A DNA stretch of 20,438 nucleotides from Gaiellasilicea sp046594445. GTDB taxonomy: Bacteria; Actinomycetota; Thermoleophilia; Gaiellales; Gaiellaceae. Under the pieces are notes generated by a model that saw only the letters and a list, made by a program, of their open reading frames with translations, was not told where the DNA came from and did no database searches. The translations under genes were made by a program, and so were the position numbers. This document shows, one piece after another, positions 14,163-20,438 of the stretch (position 1 is its first letter; every line of letters begins with the position of its first letter). The stretch is from positions 1 through 20,438 of the forward strand of contig JBKJSM010000111.1 in NCBI GenBank assembly GCA_046594445.1, given 5' to 3'.

Positions 14163-15506
14163 GTGTCGAGCACGGGTAGCTCGACGGTCACGGCGGCACC
14201 TCCGGTCACGGAGGTGCCGCCGGCGCCGTCCTCGCGGGGCAAGCACGCGGTCTCACTCGCGTTCCTTGCCCCCGCGGTCTTCTTCCTCGGCGTCTGGGTG
14301 GTGTACCCGGCCATCCGGACGCTGATCCGGAGCTTCTACTCCGACGCCGGCGGCGACTTCGTCTGGTTCCAGAACTACGAGGCTCTCTTCCGGGACGAGA
14401 CGATCCAGACCGCGATCAAGAACAACGTCATCTGGGTGCTCGTCGTGCCGGCAGGCGTGACCGCGCTCGGGCTGCTGTTCGCGGTGCTGACGGAGCGGGT
14501 GCCGTGGGCCCCTGCCTTCAAAGTCGCCGTCTTCGTGCCCCTCGCCGTCTCGCTGTTCGCCGTCGGCGTGATCTGGCGAATCATGTACCAGCAGGACCCA
14601 GATCGCGGCGCGATCAACGCCGGCATCGTCGCGATCCAAGGCATTTTCACCGAGCAAGGAGCCCTGACGACGGCGAAACCGTCGACGGACTCGCTGGCCG
14701 GGTCGCCCGAGGGGGGCCTGACGCTCAAGCAGACCGTGCGGCCGGGATCGGTGGCGCTCCTCGGCCTGACGGCGATCAAGGCGGCGGAGCTGCCCGCCGA
14801 GCCGGAGCAGGCCGTCACCCCCCAGGCGATTCCGGACGGGATCACCGGCGTGGTGTGGAGAGACTTCAAGCCCGGAGGCGGGACGCCCGGCGAGGTCGAG
14901 CCCGACGAGGTCGGCCTCGGCGGCGTCACGGTCAAGCTCCGCTCTGCGGACGGGGCGAACGTCGACTCGACGACGAGCGACTCCGACGGCAGCTTTGCCT
15001 TCGAGGGCGTGCCCCCGGGCGACTACCGCGTCGCGATCGGAAAGCAGACGTTCGCAGAGCCGTTCCAGGGCTTCAACTGGCTCGGCGACCGGCTGATCAC
15101 ACCCTCGCTGCTGATCGCCTTCCTCTGGGTGCAGGCGGGCTTCGCCATGGTGATCACCGCCGCGGGGCTGGCCGCGATCCCGCGCGACCTGCTCGAGGCG
15201 GCCCGTACCGACGGCGGCACCGAATGGCAGGTCTTCAGGAAGATCACGGTGCCGCAGCTGATGCCGGTGCTGATCGTCGTCCTGGTCACCCAGGTGATCG
15301 GCGTCCTCAAGGTCTTCGACCTCGTCGTCTCGATCGTGCCCTCGTCCGGCCGCGACAGCGCAACCGTGATCGCCGTCGAGATGTACGAGCGCTCCTTCAG
15401 CGGCCAGAACCGCTTCGGCTTCGGCGCCGCGATCTCGACCTTCATGTTCGTGCTCTTCGTCCCGTTCCTGATCCTCAACATCCGCCGTTTCCGGAGGGAG
15501 AACTGA
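14163..15506 (+). CDS. Sugar ABC transporter permease (MalF/UgpA type) with inserted SdrD/Cna-B-like Ig domain
   Basis: 447 residues, about 140 more than usual. A Pro/Thr/Val-rich cytoplasmic tail (1-28) precedes helix 1 (LAFLAPAVFFLGVWVVYPAI), helices 2 and 3 (to about residue 141), then an unusually long outward loop before GFNWLGDRLITPSLLIAFLW (303-322). The conserved cytoplasmic EAA loop is AAIPRDLLEAARTDGGTEWQ (337-356), followed by the last two helices. The inserted part (163-302) contains a Thr/Pro/Ala linker and an Ig-like domain at about 226-292: ITGVVWRDFKPGGG, an acidic GEVEPDEVGLGGVTVKLR, then SDGSFAFEGVPPGDYRVAI. This matches SdrD B/Cna-B-type domains. GTG 14163 has no strong ribosome site; GTG 14214 is an internal alternative. 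Confidence 0.93.
   Translation: MSSTGSSTVTAAPPVTEVPPAPSSRGKHAVSLAFLAPAVFFLGVWVVYPAIRTLIRSFYSDAGGDFVWFQNYEALFRDETIQTAIKNNVIWVLVVPAGVTALGLLFAVLTERVPWAPAFKVAVFVPLAVSLFAVGVIWRIMYQQDPDRGAINAGIVAIQGIFTEQGALTTAKPSTDSLAGSPEGGLTLKQTVRPGSVALLGLTAIKAAELPAEPEQAVTPQAIPDGITGVVWRDFKPGGGTPGEVEPDEVGLGGVTVKLRSADGANVDSTTSDSDGSFAFEGVPPGDYRVAIGKQTFAEPFQGFNWLGDRLITPSLLIAFLWVQAGFAMVITAAGLAAIPRDLLEAARTDGGTEWQVFRKITVPQLMPVLIVVLVTQVIGVLKVFDLVVSIVPSSGRDSATVIAVEMYERSFSGQNRFGFGAAISTFMFVLFVPFLILNIRRFRREN
14191..14222 (+). promoter_or_regulatory. Perfect 14-bp inverted repeat, 4-nt loop, after the binding-protein gene
   Basis: CGGCGGCACCTCCG (14191-14204) and CGGAGGTGCCGCCG (14209-14222) are exact reverse complements around loop GTCA. 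The very GC-rich hairpin starts 34 nt after the binding-protein stop and lies within codons 10-20 of the permease gene, where the protein is an unconserved Pro/Val-rich tail. No T-run follows. A processing or pausing element that leaves more binding protein than permease is the likely role, as in other SBP-permease operons. Confidence 0.6.
15493..15500 (+). promoter_or_regulatory. Strong Shine-Dalgarno of the second permease
   Basis: GGAGGGAG ends 5 nt before ATG 15506, whose A is also the last base of the first permease stop (TGATG). This is the clearest ribosome site in the importer operon and fixes the start of the second permease. Confidence 0.75.
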
Positions 15507-16393
15507 TGGCCGTCGCCGAGGCTCGCAATGAGCCGGTCGTGATCGAGGAGAGCATCGCGACGCGCGCGCTTCGGGTACTCGGCAAGGCGCCGGTCCACGT
15601 CGCCCTCGCGGTCATCGGCGTGCTCTGGCTGATGCCGACGATCGGGCTTCTCTTCACGTCCCTCCTGACGCCCTCCGACGCGCAGTCGGCCGGGTGGTGG
15701 CAGGTGTTCGCGAACCCGAGCATCGTCACGTTCGACAACTACGGGAACATCTTCCGGGACGACGGCATCGTCGGGTCGCTCTGGATCACGGCGCAGGTGA
15801 CGCTCGGCGCAACCATCCTCCCGATCCTCGTCGCCGCGCTCGCCGGCTATGCGTTCGCGTGGCTCGAGTTCCCGGGTCGAGACTGGATCTTTCTGGGCGT
15901 GATCGCGCTGCTGGTCGTGCCGCTGCAGATGTCGCTGATCCCGATCTTCGAGCTGTACAACAAGACAGGCCTGTACGACACGATCCTCGGGCTCGTCTTC
16001 TTCCACAGCGCCTTCGCCCTGCCGTTCGGGATCTTCCTACTGCGGAACTTCTTCGCTGGGATCCCCCGCGACCTGCTCGAAGCGGCGCGGATCGACGGCG
16101 CCTCCGAGCTACGCATCTTCGCGCGGGTCGTGCTCCCGCTCGGAATCCCGGCGATCGCCTCGCTCGGGATCTTCCAGGTGCTCTTCGTCTGGAACGACCT
16201 GCTCGTCGGCCTGGTGCTCGCGCAGGACAACCAGCCGATCGCGCCGGAGATCTTCTCGCAGCTGCGCCAGTTCGGCGCCAACCTCGAGATCATCGCCCCG
16301 GCCGCGTTCTTCTCGGCCGTCGTCCCGCTGACGATCTTCGCCATGTTCCAGCGCTATTTCGTCGAGGGTCTGCTCGCCGGCTCCGTAAAGTAG
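15506..16393 (+). CDS. Sugar ABC transporter permease (MalG/UgpE type)
   Basis: 295 residues, normal length for the second membrane subunit of a carbohydrate importer. After a hydrophilic N-terminus (1-28) come six hydrophobic segments, beginning VHVALAVIGVLWLMPTIGLL. The EAA loop is AGIPRDLLEAARIDGASELR, with FARVVLPLGIPAI following, the contact site for the ATPase. The FVWNDLLVGLVLAQDNQPIA and YFVEGLLAGSVK ending are diagnostic of MalG/UgpE-type proteins. Start ATG 15506 overlaps the first permease stop by one base, with GGAGGGAG 5 nt upstream. Unlike its partner it has no inserted domain. The downstream FAD-protein gene begins 5 nt after the stop. Confidence 0.95.
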   Translation: MAVAEARNEPVVIEESIATRALRVLGKAPVHVALAVIGVLWLMPTIGLLFTSLLTPSDAQSAGWWQVFANPSIVTFDNYGNIFRDDGIVGSLWITAQVTLGATILPILVAALAGYAFAWLEFPGRDWIFLGVIALLVVPLQMSLIPIFELYNKTGLYDTILGLVFFHSAFALPFGIFLLRNFFAGIPRDLLEAARIDGASELRIFARVVLPLGIPAIASLGIFQVLFVWNDLLVGLVLAQDNQPIAPEIFSQLRQFGANLEIIAPAAFFSAVVPLTIFAMFQRYFVEGLLAGSVK

Positions 16394-16398
16394 GACGC

Positions 16399-17499
16399 AT
16401 GCAGGAACGCGTCGCGATCGTCGGCTCGGGGCTCGGCGGCCTCGTCGCCTACGCGACCCTGCGGCACGCCGGGCTCGAGCCCGGCGAGATCGCGGTCTTC
16501 GGCACCGACCCCGACCCTGCCGCCGCGTGGCGCCCGCGTGCGGCTGCGATCCGGCAGCGAGTGATGCGCTCGGAGAGCGACGGCCACTGCTCTCCCCGCT
16601 CCTTCCCCGGCCTGGCCGCGCGCGAGGCGGTTCGCCGCCGGGATCTCGCGCCGTTGCTGCTGAGCGTCTGCGACCGCTATCGGCCGAGCGTGGACGACTT
16701 CCTGCGCCACGTCGAGGAGGTGCGAGCGGGAACACGTTGGGACGAAAGCTTCCGTCACGGCCGCGTCTCGCGCATCGCGGCCATCGACGGGGGCTTCGAC
16801 CTCGGCAAGGGCGTCTTCCGGCACGTCCTGCTCGCGCCCGGGCATCCCGGCCATGCGATCCCGCCGGAGCTCGAGGGCGATCCGCGCGTCGTCCACGCCT
16901 ACGAGCCGCACGAATACGCACGCAAGGTTGCGGTCGTCGGCGCTGGGATGGCTGCCGCAACCGAGTGGCTGAATGCCCTCGCTGCGGGCGCGGAGGTGGT
17001 GTCGGTGCGCAGGCGGGAGCCCGTACGCCGCCCCCTGAACGTCGACCGGGCTCTCTTCTCCAAGCGAGAGCTCGCCGGCTTTCACGCCACGTCGCCTTCG
17101 GACCGCGGGCCGATCCTGCACCGGCTCTCCGAGCCCTCCTACCCGCCCGGCTTCGCCTGGGACGAGCCACTCGAGCGCGCGGCGCGCGAAGGCCGCTTCC
17201 GGGTCGAGGTCGAGTTGAACGGCGCAGAGCAGGTGATCTGCGCGACGGGGTTCCACCGTGGCTACGCGCACGACCCCCTGCTCGCGGGTCTGGTAGCCGA
17301 CCACAACCTCGAGACAGGCGACCGCTGGCTGGTGCTCGCACCCGACGCGAGCGTGCCGGCCCTGACGGACGACGCGCGGACGCTCGCCGTCGCCGGCGCG
17401 CCCGCGCAATGGGCCTACCCGGCCGCGGACACGCTGGTCGGGATGAAGTACGTCGCCCGGCAATTCCTGCGCAGGATCGAGCGATGTCCTACACGCTGA
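16399..17499 (+). CDS. FAD/NAD(P)-binding protein, flavin monooxygenase-like fold
   Basis: 366 residues. A first dinucleotide motif VAIVGSGLGG (5-14) begins the protein, and a second, KVAVVGAGMAAATEWLNAL (176-194), lies in the middle. The ICATGFHRGY motif (280-289) resembles the ATG(F/Y) motif of class B flavin monooxygenases and N-hydroxylases. A glycine-rich LLAPGHPGHAIPPELEG marks the end of the first nucleotide-binding half. The two-domain order is that of FMO-like and lysine/ornithine N-hydroxylase-like enzymes, but at 366 residues it is short, with small domain connections, so it may be an oxidoreductase of another kind. It lies 5 nt after the second permease, and its last 16 nt overlap the next gene. 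Its role beside a sugar importer is unknown. Confidence 0.8.
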   Translation: MQERVAIVGSGLGGLVAYATLRHAGLEPGEIAVFGTDPDPAAAWRPRAAAIRQRVMRSESDGHCSPRSFPGLAAREAVRRRDLAPLLLSVCDRYRPSVDDFLRHVEEVRAGTRWDESFRHGRVSRIAAIDGGFDLGKGVFRHVLLAPGHPGHAIPPELEGDPRVVHAYEPHEYARKVAVVGAGMAAATEWLNALAAGAEVVSVRRREPVRRPLNVDRALFSKRELAGFHATSPSDRGPILHRLSEPSYPPGFAWDEPLERAAREGRFRVEVELNGAEQVICATGFHRGYAHDPLLAGLVADHNLETGDRWLVLAPDASVPALTDDARTLAVAGAPAQWAYPAADTLVGMKYVARQFLRRIERCPTR

Positions 17500-18647
17500 G
17501 AGGCCGTCTCGAGACGCGGATCGCGGCCGCGCTCATTCCCTTTCTCGCGGCGTTGACGCTCGCGCCACTGCTGCACGTCTGGTGGCCGATCGAGCTCGTG
17601 GGGCTCATGGTCGGCATCGGCCTCGTGCTCGACGCGGCGGTCTACCACAGGCTCCTGCCCTACCAGCCGGGCTGGGCCGCGTTGCCGCTCGGCGTCTTCG
17701 AGCTCGGCGCGACGATGGGTCTCGCCTGGCTGCTCGACGTCAATGCGCCCCTCCGCCCGGCGCTCGCCCTCTTCGGCCTGGCGTGGCTCGTCGCCCAGGT
17801 GCTCGGCCACGCGGGCCTCCCGCTCGCGCGCCTCAGCTACGCCGAGGACGGCGGGGAGCTCGGCCGGGGCGGGATCACCCTCTCGGTCGCGGCGGCGTGC
17901 GCCGTGCTCGTCGTCGCCGGGGCCGCCTGGTCGATCAGCCCGCCCACCGTCCGCCTTGCCGCCGGGGTGCACGAGGGCCCACTCGTGCTCGACCACCCGC
18001 AACGGCTCGTGGGCGAGCCCGGGACGGTCGTGCGCGGAGGCATCGTGATCACCTCCGACGACGTCCACGTGCGGGATCTAACCGTCTTCGGTGGCGAGAT
18101 CGGAATCGAAGTGCGCGACTCCGAGAGCGTCCTCCTGGAGCGCGTGCGTGTCGGGGGCGCCGCAATGGACGGTATCTCCGCGCGACGGAGCTCCGTGCGG
18201 ATCAGAGATTGCCGCATTGACTCGCCCCGCACGGCCGGCGCGCAGGGAATCGACATCTCCTTCGCGCTGGCGGTGCGTCCGAGCCGGGTCGAGCGGTGCC
18301 GCGTCACCGGTGGGGCCGAGGGGATCGTCTCGCACCTCTCCACAGTCCTGATCCGGGACAACGACATCAGCGACACGAGCCTCCGCGGAATCGCGGTGAC
18401 GGAGATGTCGATGGGCGAGGTGGACGAGAACCGCGTCCGTGACGCCGTCGGCGTGGCGATCTTCTGCGGCGACTACTCGCACTGCACGATCACCGACAAC
18501 ACCGTCAGCGGCACGACGCCGGATCCGTCCGGAAACCCGACGCGCGGCGGGTTCGGGATCCTCTCCTACTTCGGCTCCATCGCAACGGTGGGCGGCAACA
18601 ACACGACCACCGCCGCCTTCATCGACGGGCGGCTCGAGCCCCGCTGA
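17484..18647 (+). CDS. Membrane-anchored right-handed parallel beta-helix (NosD-like) protein
   Basis: 387 residues. The N-terminal 155 hold about five hydrophobic segments (around 14-32, 36-55, 64-85, 92-113, 132-150). The rest, from about 157, is a run of short beta strands with repeating V-x-(I/V)-R-(D/N) turns: VHVRDLTVFGG, VLLERVRVGGA, VRIRDCRIDS, VERCRVTGGA, VLIRDNDISD, VDENRVRDA and CTITDNTVSG. This is the right-handed beta-helix pattern of NosD/PbH1 (CASH) proteins, which bind or modify polysaccharides. No lyase catalytic residues can be recognised. The protein would project the helix outside the membrane. ATG 17484 overlaps the FAD-protein gene by 16 nt; the stop is 13 nt before the DUF4032 gene. 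Confidence 0.83.
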   Translation: MSYTLRGRLETRIAAALIPFLAALTLAPLLHVWWPIELVGLMVGIGLVLDAAVYHRLLPYQPGWAALPLGVFELGATMGLAWLLDVNAPLRPALALFGLAWLVAQVLGHAGLPLARLSYAEDGGELGRGGITLSVAAACAVLVVAGAAWSISPPTVRLAAGVHEGPLVLDHPQRLVGEPGTVVRGGIVITSDDVHVRDLTVFGGEIGIEVRDSESVLLERVRVGGAAMDGISARRSSVRIRDCRIDSPRTAGAQGIDISFALAVRPSRVERCRVTGGAEGIVSHLSTVLIRDNDISDTSLRGIAVTEMSMGEVDENRVRDAVGVAIFCGDYSHCTITDNTVSGTTPDPSGNPTRGGFGILSYFGSIATVGGNNTTTAAFIDGRLEPR

Positions 18648-18660
18648 GGGCGCGCCGCTG

Positions 18661-19890
18661 ATGCCGCCCCGCCTGCAGCTGCTCGCGCGTACCGGCCATC
18701 CGGACTTCCTCGACCTTCCCTGGGAGGTGCCGCTGGCGGAGTGGACGTCGGAGCGGCTGGTCGAAGTCGTGCGCGGAATCCACCGCCACGTTGTGCGCTT
18801 CGTCGAGTACGACAGTCCGACAGGGCCGGCGCTCTACGCCCTGAAGGAGCTGCCGGCGCCGATCGCGCGGCGCGAGTACGGACTGCTGCGGAGCCTCGCC
18901 GCCGCCGAGCTGCCGGTGGTCGAGGCCGTCGGCGTCGTCACCGAGCGCGGCGAGGGCCTGGAGGCCGTTCTGATCACACGCCACCTCGACTACTCGCTGC
19001 CCTTCCGCACGTTGTTCGCGCGGGGCAGCGTCCCGGATCTGCGGCCGCGCCTGCTCGACGCCGGCGCGGAGCTGCTCGTCCGCCTCCATCTCGGAGGTTT
19101 CTTCTGGGGGGACTGTTCGCTCTCGAACACGCTCTTCCGCCGTGACGCGGGGGCGCTCGCCGCCTATCTCGTCGACGCGGAGACCGGCGAGCTCCATCCC
19201 CGGCTCTCCGACGGGCAGCGCCGGCACGACCTAGTCATCGCCGAGGAGAACGTCGCCGGCGAGCTCGCAGACGTCGAGGCGGAGCTCGGCCGCGAGGGAG
19301 AGCTGCATCCGGAGGAGACCGCGTCCGAGCTCGTCTCGCGTTACGAGGCGCTCTGGGACGAACTGCTGCACGACGAGGTCTTCGGGGACGACACCCGCTA
19401 CAAGATCGACGACCGGCTCCGGCGTCTGAACGAGCTCGGATTCGACGTCGACGAGCTCGAGCTCGTGGCCGCGGACGACGGCTACCGGCTGCTCTTCAAC
19501 CCTCGCGTGGTCGAGCCCGGCCACCATCGGCGGCGGCTGCACGCGCTCACCGGCCTGATGGCCCAGGAGAACCAGGCCCGCCGGCTGCTCAACGACCTCG
19601 CGCGCTACCGGGCCGAGCTCGACCGCGTCGGCAAGCGCCCCGTCCCGGAGACCGTCGCGATCCATCGCTGGCTCTCGGAGGTCTTCGAGCCGGCCGTCGC
19701 GGCCGTTCCCGCCGAGCTGTGGGGAAAGCGCGACGCGGCGGAGGTCTTCCACGAGGCGCTCGAGCACCGCTGGTTCCTCTCCCAACAGGCGGACGAGGAC
19801 GTCGGGTTGATGCCGGCGGTCGACGCCTACGTCGAAAACGTCCTTCGGCATGCACCGGACGAGCGGGCCGTGCTCGAGCCGGAGGACTAG
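18661..19890 (+). CDS. DUF4032 protein with kinase-like (WaaP/LPS-kinase-type) catalytic residues
   Basis: 409 residues, an actinobacterial DUF4032 protein. The N-terminal half reads as a degenerate protein-kinase fold: LYALKELP (Lys62, beta-3 lysine), REYGLLRSL (Glu72, alpha-C-like), catalytic-loop-like HLGGFFWGDCSLSN (His143, Asp151, Asn156) and VDAETGE (Asp172) in place of DFG. The C-terminal half is mostly helical and charged and carries HPEETASELVSRYEALWDEL and NPRVVEPGHHRRRLHALTGL. Kinases of this type phosphorylate sugars or lipid headgroups in LPS. Whether this one is active is unknown. GAGGG (18646-18650) lies 10 nt before ATG 18661. It is the last plus-strand gene, its TAG overlapping the convergent gene's stop by a CTAG palindrome. 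Confidence 0.85.
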   Translation: MPPRLQLLARTGHPDFLDLPWEVPLAEWTSERLVEVVRGIHRHVVRFVEYDSPTGPALYALKELPAPIARREYGLLRSLAAAELPVVEAVGVVTERGEGLEAVLITRHLDYSLPFRTLFARGSVPDLRPRLLDAGAELLVRLHLGGFFWGDCSLSNTLFRRDAGALAAYLVDAETGELHPRLSDGQRRHDLVIAEENVAGELADVEAELGREGELHPEETASELVSRYEALWDELLHDEVFGDDTRYKIDDRLRRLNELGFDVDELELVAADDGYRLLFNPRVVEPGHHRRRLHALTGLMAQENQARRLLNDLARYRAELDRVGKRPVPETVAIHRWLSEVFEPAVAAVPAELWGKRDAAEVFHEALEHRWFLSQQADEDVGLMPAVDAYVENVLRHAPDERAVLEPED

Positions 19891-20438
19891 GCGACGGTCA
19901 GCTCGACCTGGTGGCGGCCGACGCCGGTCGCCGGCAGGAACGACTCATCGCGGTCAGCCGCGGCGCCTCGGGCCACGTGGAGGTCGATTGTCTGAGCACG
20001 GTAGGGAAGCCCCGTCAGCTCGAGCTCGTCGAGCCCGGGCGGCAGCAGCGGCTCGAACCGGACGCCGTCCGGCGCCAGCCGGATCCCGGCGACCACGGTG
20101 AGAACGATCCGCAGGAAGCCGGTCGCACTCCAGGTCTGGTGCTGCACGGGCTCCCACAGCTCGACGCCTGCCCCAGCTCGCTCCTGCAGGCCGCCGTACG
20201 GCAGCCCCGACTCGGGGTGGTAGAGCTCGTAAAACTGTCCGTCGCGCAGGGCGTGGCGCGCGAGCGCCTCGAGTTCGTGCTCAACGACGTCCGGGCGGCC
20301 TCCGCGCGCGGCCGCCTCGGCCCAGAAGGCCTGGATCGGCGGCCAGACCGTGCCGCTGTGCCGGCCGACGTGATGTTCGCGAACGTAGCGGGAGAACGGC
20401 GGCCAGAGGCACGGCAGGCCCGCAGGTGTGACGTGCTG
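19887..20438 (-). CDS. C-terminus of a six-hairpin (alpha/alpha)6-barrel glycoside hydrolase (partial)
   Basis: Open in this frame from the right edge to TAG 19889-19887, giving 183 residues of the C-terminus. Family-like motifs in order are GLPCLWPPFSRYVREHHVGRH, SGTVWPPIQAFWAEAA, FYELYHPESGLPYGG, and WEPVQHQTWSATGFLRIVL, then a beta-rich C-terminal domain (LAPDGVRFEPLLPPGLDELE and on). The WPP...QAFW and QHQTWSA patterns are seen in six-hairpin glycosidases such as amylo-alpha-1,6-glucosidases/glycogen-debranching and GH63/MGH-type enzymes. The catalytic acid region and start lie outside the window, so the family is not certain. It faces the importer operon, its stop codon overlapping that of DUF4032 by 4 nt. 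A glycoside-processing partner is plausible. Confidence 0.82.
   Translation of the reverse strand, partial: QHVTPAGLPCLWPPFSRYVREHHVGRHSGTVWPPIQAFWAEAAARGGRPDVVEHELEALARHALRDGQFYELYHPESGLPYGGLQERAGAGVELWEPVQHQTWSATGFLRIVLTVVAGIRLAPDGVRFEPLLPPGLDELELTGLPYRAQTIDLHVARGAAADRDESFLPATGVGRHQVELTVA

Noticed and set aside
14191..14222. Rho-independent terminator after the binding-protein gene.
   Set aside because: The hairpin is strong but is followed by GCGCCGTCC, not a T-run, and the permease reading frame continues through it.
12861..14246. A 461-codon minus-strand open frame opposite the binding-protein gene.
   Set aside because: Arg/Leu/Glu/Asp-rich mirror of the coding strand with no family match; the binding lipoprotein is clear on the plus strand.
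14504..15505. A long open frame upstream of and in frame with the second permease, which would make a 629-residue protein.
   Set aside because: It lies out of frame over the first permease, is Arg/Ala/Pro-rich without motifs, and the strong GGAGGGAG plus conserved N-terminus place the real start at 15506.

Overview
The window is about 20.4 kb of very GC-rich DNA (roughly 70% by eye). Genes are tightly packed, with many GTG starts and frequent ATGA, GTGA, TGATG and TAGTG stop/start overlaps. The families fit a high-GC actinobacterium: DUF6328 and DUF4032 proteins, a small split-barrel oxidoreductase of the F420/flavin type, and an actinobacterial-style sugar ABC ATPase. Thermoleophilia/Gaiellales is my guess and is not proven by the sequence. 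I see no rRNA, tRNA, CRISPR array, insertion sequence or phage gene.

Layout. (1) 1-3062, plus strand: the tail of an unrecognised protein, an aldo/keto reductase, an ornithine-cyclodeaminase-family protein and a threonine-dehydratase-like PLP enzyme. The last has no ATG/GTG/TTG at its natural start and appears to begin at a CTG whose ribosome site lies in one arm of a long hairpin. (2) 3073-4702, minus strand: a YdcF-like membrane protein, a SAM methyltransferase and a four-helix DUF6328 protein. (3) 4704-8664, plus strand: a YcaQ/AlkX-type DNA glycosylase homologue, a second methyltransferase, a cystathionine gamma-synthase-type enzyme, a metallo-beta-lactamase-fold hydrolase and a split-barrel oxidoreductase. 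(4) 8665-11569, minus strand: a CDF metal transporter, a short-chain dehydrogenase and a MATE transporter, read in that order with overlapping ends. (5) 11611-19890, plus strand: a seven-gene run holding a complete carbohydrate ABC importer (ATPase, binding lipoprotein, two permeases), then an FAD/NAD-binding protein, a membrane-anchored beta-helix protein and a kinase-like DUF4032 protein. (6) 19887 to the end, minus strand: the C-terminus of a six-hairpin type glycoside hydrolase.

Region 5 is the most unusual part. The first permease carries an SdrD/Cna-B-like Ig domain inserted in an outward-facing loop. A perfect 14-bp inverted repeat lies just after the binding-protein gene, inside the 5' end of that permease gene. 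The transporter is apparently co-transcribed with three proteins not normally part of sugar importers. With a glycosidase gene converging on the end, a working guess is a module for taking up and processing a complex glycan or glycoside.

The only gaps longer than about 20 nt between genes are 2060-2114 and 11570-11610, and both hold candidate regulatory structure. No stretch over 300 bases lacks a gene.
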